Shown here: positions 1-11,586 of the stretch, piece by piece
Numbering within the stretch: position 1 is the first letter of the stretch
Layout of the letters: each line of letters starts with the position of its first letter
NCBI GenBank assembly: GCA_917880885.1
Contig: OU862923.1
Location: 25,559,770 to 25,623,769 of the forward strand
Direction of reading: 5' to 3'
From: Limnephilus marmoratus
Taxonomy: Eukaryota; Arthropoda; Insecta; Trichoptera; Limnephilidae
DNA length: 64,000 nucleotides
Made by a program: the position numbers and the translations under genes
Notes under the pieces: model-generated
Told to the model about the DNA's origin: nothing
The model's database searches: none
What the model saw: the letters and a program-made list of their open reading frames with translations, nothing else

Positions 1-946
1 TACGGCGTCTGACATTGGGAATTGACTTTATTTTCTACACATTTCTTCCAATATTCTTAGCCATGTATAACAAAATGATGGATTGCGATGTCGGCAGATT
101 TTAGCATTTCATCGTCGTTCTCTCGCTTTCTTTCTGCGTTTCTTCTGCTTGCCTTCTGGTTCACTTCTTCTTCTTCCCATCTGTCCTGAGAGAGCGACTC
201 CCCAAGGACCAAAGATTCCTTACAGGGGCGCAACATCACGTGTGTGTCAATGGATGCGAACACGGGCGCGGGCGCCCGAAACTAGGGGCGGTCTGTTTTT
301 ATCTCTCACTTTATTTTTATTAAATACATCTTTACAAAAATTGGTGCATCCTCATTGGATTGATTGAGAATTGAATTGGACACATTGTGATTTGTAATTC
401 TCAATTAATGTATTATGGAGGTATAATACATCTCATATTAGATAATAAGGATGATTTCTTGATTCAACCGTTTATGACAGATTATCCAGATGTGTTATCC
501 AGATGCAATATAAAATATATTCTTTTTGTTTTTCCACGCCATAAAAATTCAAATTAAATCCTTGAGGTGAAGTTACAAAATATCTCCGGTACAATTATTG
601 ACCGAAATTAAAAAAATGCAATTCTAAAAAAATCTAGTTCTTACCCAGGCGTCGTGAGTTAAATTCCTCGGCTGGCTAGAGTTGAAATCCCCCATCACGG
701 CACAAGTAACATTTTCCGCTGACTGTGAAGCTAGTAGGAGGTTTTCAAATATTGTTATGTTATTTTTAATCGGGAATGTCTTTCTTTATTTTAAAAAAGT
801 ATAAGTATACCTATATACCTACTTGTATGATACCTCGACCGCATGTAATTTATCATCAGCACACTTTTTCTAACCATCCAACTTTAAGAATTTAATTGAA
901 TATGTCATTTTACAAAAGATATTGAAATATAACATTTTACCCTTCT
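1..946. other. No recognisable feature
   Basis: Short open frames at the left end have no recognisable motifs or splice context. The region is AT-rich with no clear repeat ends. Confidence 0.5.
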
Positions 947-1050
947 ATGTTCCAAAGAGTCTGACTGGTTGAACGTGCAAAAATTAACCCGTAAAGACAT
1001 ACATCTATTTATACACAGGGACTGGAGTCAACAATTGAACAGGACCAACA

Positions 1051-1590
1051 TCATCATTACATTACATTACATATACATAGTATAAAATGAAGTCGCTCAA
1101 AATGGATGTGCGCGTTAATCTTTTAAACTACGCAACGGATTTTCATACGGTTTTCACCAATAGATAGAGTGATTGAAGAGGAATGTTTATATGTATGATA
1201 CATGTAAATTATATTAGAGAAAAGCCGAGAAATTCAAAGAAAACATATTTTTGTGCGATTTAAAACGGCTGGCGGGCCGTACTATAGTCAATTTTGAAAT
1301 TCGTTCTACGGAAGAAATTGGAAAATAGATGTCCTAGAGTAAGTAGGTATTTGATTTTCCCTTTTTAAGTATCCAGTGTTGCATTGCAAGCATTGTATAA
1401 TTAGTGGCGAGTTAATTAGTTTATATGTATAATACATGCTTATTATAGTAGAGAAAAACCAATAAATTCAAATATTCAATTCAGGCAGCGGGCAGCGGGC
1501 AGCTGGCAAGCGGGTGGTGTGGATTTTATAAAGATTGGGAAATGGCGTTGTGTTTCGTTAGCCACAGCAACGTGTGGCCGGGTCTGCTAG
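1051..1590 (+). mobile_element. Non-autonomous Helitron with readable empty site
   Basis: Begins TCATCATTACATTAC after an A and ends GGCCGGGTCTGCTAG before a T, the A|TC...CTRR|T signature of Helitrons. The paralogous second copy of the surrounding duplication reads straight through the site (GGACCGATA then TTTATTTCATG), so the insertion boundary is confirmed inside this window. Related elements with the same ends lie at 8549-8983 and 34106-34406. No protein is encoded. Confidence 0.85.
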
Positions 1591-1757
1591 TTTATTTCAT
1601 AAATTAACTGCAAAATCTAAGAATTTCATAGAAATGCCACATATGTGGGCGCGATTGCGACGAACATACAATCAATAGAATGTATCAATAATACATTATC
1701 ATTGATAAATTCTGTTGATTATATTTTCGTGGCGATAGCGCACATACAAGCGGACAC

Positions 1758-2089
1758 TTTTTTTTTACATGAGCTCCACACAGGAGGCCCTGAGGAAAAT
1801 AATTTCCCTCAGGGCCTATGTCATCTTTGGGGATGCTGTGTGGAGGGTTTTTTTAAGGAAAGGAAGGAGAGGAGAGTTCTGGGAAGGAAAAGGGTTTATG
1901 GGGTGGGTAGAAATCTGGGGTTCAGTATGTCCTGGTTATCCGCCTCCGAGACCTAGACAAACCTCACCCCACGAACCCGGGCACCCCTTCTAAATCACCA
2001 AACGTAGCGAACCACTGGGGTGACCTATGGCAGAGGTGTTGGTTATCCAATAAAGGTTCCCGGGGCGGTGGTACCCATTCCCGCCTCCC
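1758..2089 (-). mobile_element. Poly(A)-tailed short retroelement, family A
   Basis: Read on the minus strand it starts GGGAGGCGGGAATGGGTACC, passes through TTGGATAACCAACACC and ends with a CCTGAGG...CCTCAGG hairpin followed by GAGCTCATGTAAAAAAAA. Other copies at 28680-28954, 39253-39668 and 42440-42925 begin at the same point, which suggests a defined 5' end as in a SINE or short LINE derivative. The 3' region matches the LINE C-terminal/3'UTR piece at 35724-35919. Exact class not determined. Confidence 0.65.
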
Positions 2090-2094
2090 TTATG

Positions 2095-2290
2095 TATGTT
2101 CCAAAGAGTCTGATGAGTTGGACGTGTAAAAATTAACCCGTAGAAACGAAGTTTTTGACTATAAAACATCTATTTTCAGATGTCTTTTAAAACTTAAGTT
2201 TTTTTTTGGTTTGTCTGAGGATTGAACCTTCATACCCAGGGACTGGAGTCAACAACTCTACCAACTGAGCCAAATCCCAATTGAACAGGA
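2095..2290 (-). mobile_element. tRNA-derived SINE
   Basis: Read on the minus strand from about 2285, the head shows a pol III A box (TGGCTCAGTTGGTAGAG, 2255-2271) and a B box (GGTTCAATCC, 2219-2228) at tRNA spacing, preceded by GGGATT as an acceptor-like 5' end. The anticodon arm does not fold cleanly, so it is not a functional tRNA gene. An A-rich stretch and a non-tRNA body follow down to about 2095. A relative with a deleted head lies at about 947-1050. Confidence 0.6.
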
Positions 2291-2570
2291 CCGATATTTA
2301 TTTCATGAATTAACTGCAAAATCTTAGAATTTCATAGAAAAGCGTGTATGTCCGCATGTGTGGGCGCGATTGCGACGAACATACAATCAATAGAATGTAT
2401 TTTCATTGATACATTCTATTGATTATATTTTCTTGGCAATCACGCACATACAAGCGAACATACATTGACATAGACAACGAGTCTATCTTTCGAGTTTTAG
2501 CTCGATCAGAAAGTCAGAAAGTGGGTTAATTTCCACCAAGATTTTGCTTCATTCGAACAAACAAAAGGAA

Positions 2571-2630
2571 AATTTAAATAGTTGCATTATTTGTAAAATT
2601 TCTTTTACAAATAATGCAACTATTTAAATT
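2571..2630. repeat. Perfect 28-bp palindrome with 4-nt loop
   Basis: Positions 2571-2598 are the exact reverse complement of 2603-2630, with loop TTTC. The arm begins AATTTAAATAGTTGCATTAT. There is no ORF. It could be a minimal foldback MITE or a hairpin RNA precursor; a cruciform is also possible. Confidence 0.9.
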
Positions 2631-2639
2631 AACTAGCTT

Positions 2640-5600
2640 TCGCTAGCTGACAGGACACTAATATTATAACCAAATGGATGCGATCTAGGAGTAGATGGAG
2701 AAAAGGTGGAATTACTACATTGAAATGGATTGGAGTAGGATGAGAAGCCCTCAGGATTGGCAGCGAACAGAACCAATGCCAGTGAAGAGATTTTATTAGA
2801 GAGATCAAATTGCACCCTGAGATGTAGTGCCATGATGATGACTTAACCAAAAAAAATAGCATTTTTATAAACAGGCGACTCGACACCTCAAGGCGGCCCT
2901 GATTTCTTTGTTCTTACGCCACAGCGACTGTAGCAGCATTATTAATGAGAACAAAAATAATTCAATAGATTTTTTTCGCTTGACGGTGCATTGTTTTGTT
3001 ACGGTAGGGTTTTATTTATAAACCCCTTTTTCAAAATCATCCGCAATGTATTTAAACTCTGTACTCCCTTTTTGGTGAGCAAGCAATTTTAAAATATCGT
3101 TTTTGCACGTATAAAATTGAAACGAAGAATATAAGATTTAGGGTGTAGGGTAAGTTTGTTATACTTGGATACCCATTCGTTCCTAAAGAGGTAGATACTT
3201 CTTGTTGTAAAACATGAATATTAAATGGTAAATGAAGATATTGTAGTGAGTATATTGGATTTCTATTGGCTTACTTATTTTCAGAAAAAAACTCTTTCTA
3301 ACCGATTATTCCTGTCTTTAATTGTACCTTCCTTCACTTGCGATCACAGTAAGGAAATTGAGACAATATTCTATTCGCATTGCTTCTAGCTCTCTCCCTA
3401 GGTTTTTTAAATAAGGTACCTTCCTAACATTTTGTTTTGATTTATTTATGTTCTTTGCTGTAGTTTATTTTATGTTTTATTATTATTTTTTGTACAGACA
3501 TATAAAATGCAAAGTGTCAAGTCAAAAAAAGACTTCGCGACGCTCAGTCAATGAACAGAAAAAATGTATTTATTCAAAAGCAAATCAAATAGAGCGATAA
3601 TGCATCCGACATTTTGGTAGTGATCATATAATGAAGTTATAAAATATCATCAGAAGTTATCATATATCATCAAAAGTTATCATATATCATCGGAAGTTAT
3701 CATATATCATCAGAAGTTATCATATGTGATCAAAAGTTATCATATATCATCAGAAGTGATCTATGTGCGAGTACATAACAATTCCGTTGAGTTACAAGTT
3801 GTAAAACTCTTATGATTACTCATTAAAACTCTCAGGCTAATCTGCTCGCTTTTCGGAACAACTCCTATAGTTAATAATCGTTGTGTCTCCCTTACTTTCA
3901 TGATTAGAAATATGATCTAAACTGTGTTAGAAAGAGAAAACACCACGCTTTATATTTAAATCTAAAACTTATCCCCAAAATAGTTGAAATGTACACTTTT
4001 ATTAAAAGTTTCCAACCGCGAGACCGGGGATTTTTTAATTTTTTTTTTACATGAAACTGATTTGAAAATGACATATTTCTGGTTTTCTCTGGTAATGCCC
4101 TCTTAAGTTGAATTTATTCCGAGCCACCGTTAAAACATATTATTGTGAACTTTTATTAAATTAATTGGAGATGATTTTTTTCGCCTTCGTCGTGCTAAAA
4201 TTTCTCCCTCTCATCGCTGATGGTATTTTGTCTAACACAATAAAAATAATTATGGTAATAAAGTTCTCAAAAATTCTCAGAAAAAAACCGTAGGCAGGTA
4301 GGTACAAGTGGTTGACCTGCGGCGCGTGCCGAGGTAAAAGCATTGTTGATCCCCTCGAACATTTACCCGCCGCAATGAAATATAAAATAAAAACTAAAGT
4401 AGGTTAATTAATTGCCATTAATCAGGTCTAATTGGCGGGGAATAATGGCGGCCGCCCGCTGACAAATAATAGCCAATAAAACAGATGGATTTTAAAACAA
4501 ATTAATAAGAATCGCCTAATTAGACTAATTCCAGAGATGGAGCGCGGATCCGCTCACTTTAGAAAATCCATTTTGGAAATTCTCCGGAATCAACTTTTGA
4601 GAATTCACGAAATTTGTCCTAATAAGATCCCAAGGTCTTAAAACTGCAGAGTATATTTTTGATGCCATTTGGAAAGTTTTAGCCCGCAAGCGGTTCGTCA
4701 ATATTATTATATCAAATTGCTGCAATCATAACAAACGCCACCGATGAACTGACGAACACACTTTTTCTAAAATACATTTTTTAAAACAATGAGGGCGATA
4801 AACACGTATTTTTTTTTTAAAGTTTAGTCTATAATCACCATTGCAGCTAGAGCATTTGGACGTCGAGATTATCTTCGAAGAAGATTTAAGCCAAACCCCA
4901 TTTTAGTGTTTTATTTGGCCGCAATGAAGCAAAAGGGAACCATGTGCCACTGTAAAAAAATCGACTTCAAAGTTTAGAAGGTTTTCAAAGATGCTATAGC
5001 TATTTAATAGTTATATTTTGGTAACAGACAATAAGGAAACATAATTCTGCGATCTGTGGCATATTTTACTCTCAACAGTATCTACATTATTTGCCGAACC
5101 GCTTCAAGGATTAAACTACCCCTCTATACCGTTGACAGAATTTAGGCGCTTCCAGATGTGAATTTTTTACTTTTGATATATTGGCATGCAGAGCTGCGGG
5201 CCAAAAAGGCTCCTTTCATCATCAGTTTATAATATAAATTTGTTGAAAAACTTCTATTATGTGTTGCTCGGTACAGTTTATGGTGGGCCCAGCCATCTGC
5301 ACCCTGATAATACGCTCAGGAATCGGTGGTTAAAATCCAATTATTTGATTATTGCGATCAATTAAATGTTTGCTTAATGATTTGTGCATAAAAGCCACAG
5401 AAGTGAACAGACCGTGCGCAACGCCCACCAAAATAAAATACTTTGCACATCACCATTACAATCAACAATTTTGTAATGTTTTTAAAACAATAAATAGTGC
5501 GTAGCAAACATTAGGCATATTTTCACAAGGATTCATCCAAGGGTCAAAATACCTAAAATAGTCACCTGGTTCCGTTTAGCTTAGTTACACCCACTTCACT

Positions 5601-6265
5601 CTACCTTTTCTGAAGCAATAAAATTGTTACAAACATAGTAAACACACACAATATTATGTCTCCCTAGCAACAGATTCGACATATCCTCCACAATTATTCA
5701 ACCACGGCTAAGGGCAAAAGCAATTTGTCCCAAATGCAAATTAGCAGCTGAAAGGTGTGGAGCATCCCATTAAGACGAGACAATGTACAAATTTGCAATT
5801 ATCGCGTATTTTGGCCTTTGCATATTTATTCTTATATTATCAAAGAGAAAATGTAATATACTCGTACATGAATATGCCTACGTATTAGTTCTAATATTGA
5901 AATGTAGTTTACACGTAAGCTAAAAAGGTATAGACACTCGATCTTAGCAGAATTCTTCCTTGCTTATCCCCCTATCACGTCTTGCAAGAGAACAAAAAAT
6001 ACCAGAATATCAAATGCTTTTAATCAAATACGATTCGACACAATACGATTGTACCCCCAGCCAGGAGCACTCCTGTTCCGGTGAGACCGGTACACCGAGG
6101 GCCACTGATTTGTTAGGACTTGGAACTCGTGCTCTGAGGATGGAAAGGAGGTTGGAGTTTAATCGACCTGTATGCATATATGGCAATCTAATCAGCCAAT
6201 ATTGGATTTTAGGATCGGCAGGAATAAAGGAATGGATTGGGCGTTATAATTTTTTTCTTTTTTTT
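2640..6265. other. Unassigned intergenic DNA
   Basis: Apart from the minisatellite at 3633-3770, I see no gene, TIR pair or recognisable transposon here. The short open frames look random for AT-rich DNA. Confidence 0.45.
3633..3770. repeat. 20-bp minisatellite, about 6-7 copies
   Basis: Imperfect tandem copies of AGTTATCATATATCATCAGA with scattered substitutions (ATCGGA, TGTGATC and others). Not coding. Confidence 0.85.
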
Positions 6266-6269
6266 CCTT

Positions 6270-6445
6270 TTTTTAATGGCTTACTTTTTCCTGCCTATTC
6301 TCGGCTCTTCTTAAGTTGGCTGTTCTTGCCTCTTCTTGAATCTTCTCGATCTTCTTGCCTCTTCTTGTATTTTCTTGTTTGCTGTTGGGTCTTTTCGTCT
6401 CTTCTTGGCACTCCTTGACTATTCTTGTCTTTTCTTGTCTCTTCT
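6270..6445. repeat. CT-rich TTCTTGCCTC-type low-complexity tract
   Basis: Degenerate repeats of CTTCTTG and TCTTCTTG. Open frames over it are compositional artefacts. Confidence 0.7.
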
Positions 6446-6480
6446 TGGATCAAACAAATATTTCGAATTAGAAACACCGT

Positions 6481-6640
6481 AATAATCTAAACGAAAATAT
6501 GAAAAAGAACAAGACTCAGAAAAACAGAAAAAGACAATGGTCGCAACTGGGACTTGGGAATTGTCTTGTCTTGAATCTGGAAATTATCTTTTTCTGTTTT
6601 TCTGTTGCTTGTTTTCTTTCATATTTTCGTTTAGATTATT
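6481..6640. repeat. 160-nt foldback (about 50-bp arms)
   Basis: Starts AATAATCTAAACGAAAATAT and ends with its inverse ATATTTTCGTTTAGATTATT. Complementarity continues inward through the AAAAACAGAAAAAGA block with a few mismatches. This is a MITE-sized hairpin without coding capacity. Transcription would give a long hairpin RNA. Confidence 0.8.
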
Positions 6641-6954
6641 ATTGTTATCTTCTTCTTAAATTATATATAACATTGATGGGAATAACCTTCAAAAGTTATG
6701 AAAAGAGAGTTTTTCTTATAAAAAATTAAATAGAAACACTGTGACAAAAATTCACATTTACTTTTAAAATTTTAAATAACCATGTAAAATCTTCCCTCTT
6801 GGCCACAAACCAAATCAATATCAATCATCGTCTACTAAGAAACCCCTCAATTTTCCATAATCCTTTCCGAAGAACCAACTTATCCTTCTATCAACCTCAA
6901 GTGCGAGTATGTCCACTACATATACAGGGTATTAAGGGACATATACACTATATA

Positions 6955-7559
6955 CAGGATGTTAAGGGACGTACTTGACTCACTTTAACCAGTGATTCCT
7001 GACATTATTTGGAGTAAAAAATGTAAATGAAATTTTGGTCTCCGGTGACATTTTTGAGGTTTTTTTTTTTCTACAAAATCATAAAAAAATGGTGGTTGTT
7101 GAACAGTTGGAGGCGGGGTAAGGGGTTCGTCGGACACGCGGCTGAGTGACCAGTAACGACGTGCAGAAGAATTTTTTTTTGTTTGATTTTGAAGAAAAAA
7201 ATTTTGAAAAAAAAAAAAAGTTCCCAAGAAAAGTCACCGGAGACCAAAATTTCATTTTCATTTATAGTATGTATAGTATGTATGTAGGTAAATGAGATTT
7301 TGGTTTCCGGTGACGTTTTTTTTTTTCCTTCAAAATCAGACAAAAAAAATTCTTCCGCATGTCATCACTAGTCACTCAACCGAGTAACCGACCAACCCCT
7401 TACCCCGCATCGAACTGTCAAACACCTACTATTTTTTTATGTTTTTGTAGAAAAAAAATATCACCGGAGACCAAAATTTCTTTACATTTACATTTTCTAC
7501 TCCAAACAATGTCAGGAATCACTGGTTAAAGTAAGTTCAGTACGTCCCTTAACACCCTG
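6955..7559. mobile_element. CAGGGTG MITE (family B), composite copy
   Basis: Left end CAGGATGTTAAGGGACGTAC and right end with the inverse ...CCCTTAACACCCTG, flanked by TATA on the left and TATA on the right. The interior holds two oppositely oriented copies of the family body, each with the GGTCTCCGGTGAC subterminal motif, joined near 7265-7290. It is therefore longer than the 368-369-bp single copies at 7947 and 11219. Confidence 0.75.
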
Positions 7560-7619
7560 TATACAGGGTATTGGTGATTTTTCACAAAAACTGCGCTCTA
7601 CAAATTATCCATTTATTAT

Positions 7620-7941
7620 TATTATTAAGGGACGTACACGACTAACTTTAACCAGTGTTTCCTGACATTATTTGGTATAAAAAATATAAACGAAACTTCT
7701 TATGTTTTTTTTAAAAGTAAAAATGTAAAAATATTTCATTAACATTTTTTTAACCATTTTTTTAACCACGACTAACTTTAACCAGTGTTTCCTGACATTA
7801 TTTGGTATAAAAAATATAAACGAAACTTTTGATGTTTTTTTTTCAAGTAAAGAAGTAAAAATATTTCTTTAACATTTTTTTACTCTAAATGATGTCTGGA
7901 ATCACCGGTTAAATTATGTCAAGTATGTCCCTTAGAACCTT
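7620..7941. mobile_element. Diverged short copy of MITE family B
   Basis: Left part AAGGGACGTACACGACTAAC and right part ending CCCTTAGAACCTTG. Internally a segment of about 60 bp (CGACTAACTTTAACCAGTGT...) occurs twice, at about 7638 and 7768. Confidence 0.6.
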
Positions 7942-7946
7942 GTATG

Positions 7947-8315
7947 CAGGGTGTTAAGGGGCGTACTTGACTTACTTTAACTAGTGATTCCTGACATTAT
8001 TTCTAGTAATAAATGTAAATGAAATTTTGGTCTCCGGTAAAATTTTTTGATGACTTTTTGTTTTCAATATTTTTTTCTTCAAAATCAAAAAAAAAACTCT
8101 TCCACATTTCGTCACTGGTCACTCAGCCGAGTAACCGACCAACCCCTTACCCCGCCTATAACAGTCCAACGCCTACCATTTTTTAATGTTTTTGTAACAG
8201 AAAAAAAACCTAAAATGTCACCGGAGACCAAAATTTCATTTACATTTTCTACTCTAAATAATGTAAGGAATCACTGATTAAATAAAGTAAGTCATGCACG
8301 TCCCCTAACACCCTG
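7947..8315. mobile_element. CAGGGTG MITE (family B), 369 bp
   Basis: TIRs of roughly 100 bp: CAGGGTGTTAAGGGGCGTAC at the left and the inverse ending CCTAACACCCTG at the right. Flanks are consistent with a TA/TATA target. The copy at 11219-11586 has nearly the same length. Confidence 0.8.
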
Positions 8316-8548
8316 TATAACAACCACTGTTGTGGCAAGATCCCGGTCATATTTTGCGATACCACCCCAGAATTTTACTAAATTTCTTGAATCTCTTGTT
8401 TCCACCAGATCTGATTTCACTTGACCCAAACTTTATTGTCTCTTAGTTTTTTGCCATTGTTTTTGTTTGACGTAGGTACTTATTGTTTTATTCTTACGTA
8501 TTGTTGTACACCGTTATTGGATAGTTGGTATTTATTATTTATTTGTAA
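8316..8548. other. Unassigned DNA
   Basis: Short gap between a MITE and a Helitron; nothing recognised. Confidence 0.4.
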
Positions 8549-8983
8549 CTAGCAGACCCGGCCCCAACATTTGTACACAGTTGACATTTGTCACATGAGA
8601 ACAGGTCGTTTCTTCGATCCGTCTGTGCTCGGCTGTGGAATGATTTGCCGGCCACTGTGTTTCCTCCTTTTAATAAATAATAAACGCCACACATTGCTGT
8701 AGCTAACGAAACACAACGGCAACTACTGAACGCCATTAAAAAACCTTTATAACCAACGCTATCAGTTAATTTGCATATTTAATAATTTGCAAATCCACAC
8801 CTACATTAAATCCACATTATATATTTCAACCACTATTCACAAAACCTTGACAAATTATATAACTAAACCTTCCTCGTGAATCACTCTATCTAATGGTGAA
8901 AACCGCATGAAAATCCGTTGCGTAGTTTAAAAGATCTAAGCGTACAGACAGCGGGAGCGACTTTGCTTTATGCAATGTAAAGA
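8549..8983 (-). mobile_element. Non-autonomous Helitron
   Basis: On the minus strand it begins TCTTTACATTGCATAAAGC after A and ends GGCCGGGTCTGCTAG before T. The subterminal GTTTTCACCATTAGATAGAG block is shared with 1051-1590 and 34106-34406. Positions about 8570-8660 hold a scrap resembling a LINE C-terminus (CHMRTGRFF... then LWNDLPATVFPP across a frameshift), perhaps captured or inserted. Confidence 0.75.
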
Positions 8984-9022
8984 TTGTTTTATCGCTATGG
9001 CTGTTGGCATTATATTGTATTA

Positions 9023-9583
9023 CTAGCTGATCCGGCGAACTTCGTACCGCCTCAGAATCAAAAACTGTTGTCAACTTATTAGCTGAATTGATCTAAATTG
9101 TTTCTCCCTGCGTATACCATACCTTGATCTAAATTGTTTCTCCCTGCGTATCCTTTCCCCTCTCGCGTTCCCTCTCCCTCTCCCCACTCCACTTCTTCCC
9201 TTCCCCCGTCCCGCTAACCCCCCTTCCTGAGTTCCTTTCCCCCCTCCCCCCCCCCCCCCCCCCCCCCTTATCCCCCCTCCCTCCCCCCCCCTCCTTCCTC
9301 CCCCCTCCCCCCTCCCCCCTCCCCCGGTTCACAGTTCAATATTATACCCCTTACAATATTGCTGCAGTTCTTTCAAAATAGGAGAATTCGTTCCGTACAA
9401 AATGTATGGGGAAAATAATTTTCTTCGGAGTGGAACACCCTTTACTTTTAGGGGTATGAAAAATAGATGTTGATCGATTCTCAGACCTACCAGATAAGCA
9501 CACAAAATTTCATCAAAATTGGTCCAGCCGTTTCGGAGGAGTATGGTAACAAACACCGTGACACGAGAATTTTATATATTAGA
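9023..9583 (-). mobile_element. Non-autonomous Helitron with G-rich core
   Basis: On the minus strand it starts TCTAATATATAAAATTCTCG after A and ends GAAGTTCGCCGGATCAGCTAG before T. The 5' subterminal block with CCGAAACGGCTGGACC is a common insect Helitron feature. The middle (9160-9330) is a G-run tract on the transcribed-sense strand with a pure C run on the plus strand near 9250. The glycine/arginine-rich open frame over it is an artefact. Confidence 0.85.
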
Positions 9584-10416
9584 TAAATTAAGCAAAACAT
9601 ATAATTATAGGTAAATTAATCAAGCTGCGACGCGATGTAATATTGTGATCTACGGCCTACGACGGCGACGCTGCCATATACCACCTCGCTTTAAAATATT
9701 CTACGGGATATTATAACAAATCCTTCATCTCATTACGCACGCCTGCATTATTCCGATTCCCGTTTATATTCTTATTTTTTGGTGCCCTTCAATATCGAGG
9801 GCTGACTGGGCAATGGACATAAACTTAACTCTGCAGGCTGCTATCCGGAACAGCTCTGGAACTGCGTGCATACCAGTCACGTAGGTCTCGAACCCTTGAA
9901 GTGCGGTGTCTTTTTCTACAAGTCGTTCATCAATCGTTTTCTGAAATATAATATGCTATTTGTCGCTCCTCATATAGACATCCAAATTGATAGACTTGCA
10001 CTTCAGGGATTGGGGAACAAACCGAGTTGCGCGGAGTGGGGAGAGTGATTTGTCAATATATGAATCCGACTGTGTACTGGCAACCCGCATTATAATATCA
10101 GTATTTAGTTCTCGAAAATAATATGTACTGACTTGCTGATCCGGCAAACGTTATTATGTCATATAAATTATTTCTGGTGAATATTTTGGTTATTAAATAA
10201 AAAATAACGAATGTATTGTAAGTGTGTGGGAATAGGATATATGACAGAAAGAGAAATGGAGCGCTGTAGAGTAGACGATGACCGCCGATGAAAACAAAAA
10301 AACAGCAACCATTCATTTTCTCAATTCAATGTATTTCATTAGAGTAACAGACATATTAATTGTTTTATCTCTTAAAAGTTAAATGTAAAGTGAAAAAAGT
10401 AATATATTTTTTTATC

Positions 10417-10740
10417 CTAAAGGAGTAAAATGAAATAAAGAAAATCAATATTATTTTCGAAGAGCAATTGAGTGTACACAAATAAGTTCGATGGTTTGCC
10501 TACGCGAGAACATGTCACGTATAATTGTCTTTGGGAAAAATACAGTGTGCCCAAATCTAAGCCGCAAATCGTTTGGCCTTGCGACTTATTGATTGTCATT
10601 ACGAATACCAATCTAATAGAAAATTTAACAAGTTTGAATTCAATTGGCACGTCTGTGTGAATCATTGGAATTCGTGGCAGCATAACATTTTAAGCTCGGA
10701 ATTTGCCAATGAAAATGGTGGCTTTAATAATGTTTTTCAT
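10417..10740 (-). pseudogene. Helitron Pif1-type helicase, C-terminal fragment
   Basis: Helitron helicases unwind DNA during rolling-circle transposition. The frame shows the family's signature end: LPRIPMIHTDVPIEFK, then FVMTINKSQGQTI (motif V-like) and LYVTCSRVGKPSNLFVY (motif VI-like). Upstream in the same frame [11 protein letters not shown] resembles the usual TILTG block but is followed by a TAA stop near 10694, where intact proteins read through. The Rep/nuclease domain and the front of the helicase are absent. It is a relic that explains how the surrounding element belonged to an autonomous Helitron. Confidence 0.88.
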
Positions 10741-11218
10741 AATTTTTTTTGATGACCAATCGTGTACCATTGCACAGCCGTGGTGGGTTCAAATTCCGAA
10801 GTAAAATAATCGGAGATCCAACTTTTAGTCGTAGAAAGTGTGGTGACATGCCTGGCAAATCTAGTGAGTTCAAAAACTCTGAATAATTTACAGTCGTTGG
10901 CATCCCAAACTATATCGACAAATAAAGACAAAAACACTAAAATCGCGATTAAAAAATGGGAGGGTCGCGTTTAAAAAAATGGGAGGGTGGGGGTAGGAGG
11001 ATGAAAATTTGGAGTTATAGGTATTTTTTATGTCAAAAAAAAATACAAAAAAAAATTGGATAGGGACACCCTAATCACCTAGCGGTAGAAATATATTTTA
11101 CGACCTATTCTCATACCTACCAAATATACATAAAGAATTTCATAAAAATCGGTCGAGCCGTTTCGGAGGAGTGCGACCCCAAACACCGTGACACGAGATT
11201 TTTATATACAGGGTGTTA

Positions 11219-11586
11219 AGGGACGTACTTGACTTACTTTAACCAGTGATTCCTGACATTATTCGGAGTAAAAAATGTAAATGAAATTTTGGTCTCCGGT
11301 GACTTTTTTTTGACGACTTTATTTTTCAAAATTTTACTCTTCAAAATCAAACAAAAAAAAATGTCTTCCTCGTGTCGTCACTGGTCACTCAGTCGGGTGT
11401 CCGATGAACCCCTTACCCCGCCTCCAACTGTTCAACAACTACCATTTTTTATGTTTTTGTAGAAAAAAAAATATATCAAAAAAGTCACCGGAGACCAAAA
11501 TTTCATTAACATTTTTTACTACAAATACTGTTAGGAATCACTGGTTAAGTAAAGTAAGTAAGTCAAGTACGTCCCATAACACCATG
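11219..11586. mobile_element. CAGGGTG MITE (family B) inside a Helitron end
   Basis: Left CAGGGTGTTAAGGGACGTAC, right inverse ending TACGTCCCATAACACCATG, flanked by TATA on both sides. It splits the 5' end of the Helitron at 10132-11595, so it is younger than that element. Confidence 0.8.

Larger units (their letters stand above)
947..2470. repeat. Direct duplication of a unit of several hundred bp
   Basis: The sequence from about 947 (CCAAAGAGTCTGACTGG...) is repeated from about 2097 (CCAAAGAGTCTGATGAG...). The shared order is a SINE-like segment, then TTTATTTCATRAATTAAC, then a stretch with GTGGGCGCGATTGCGACGAA and CATACAATCAATAGAATGTAT. The first copy is interrupted by a Helitron (1051-1590) and followed by a retroelement (1758-2089). 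The first copy's SINE head is internally deleted. What is seen is two diverged paralogous copies; a tandem duplication before the insertions is an inference. Confidence 0.75.

Noticed and set aside
2219..2290. Functional tRNA gene on the minus strand
   Set aside because: A and B boxes are present but the anticodon arm does not fold and a SINE body follows.
3633..3770. CRISPR-like array
   Set aside because: Head-to-tail repeats without spacers in a eukaryotic genome; a minisatellite.
5960..6418. 152-codon plus-strand frame
   Set aside because: Second half is the CT-rich tract; first half has no motif or splice context.
9129..9332. Glycine/arginine-rich frame on the minus strand
   Set aside because: Same cause: low-complexity core of a Helitron.
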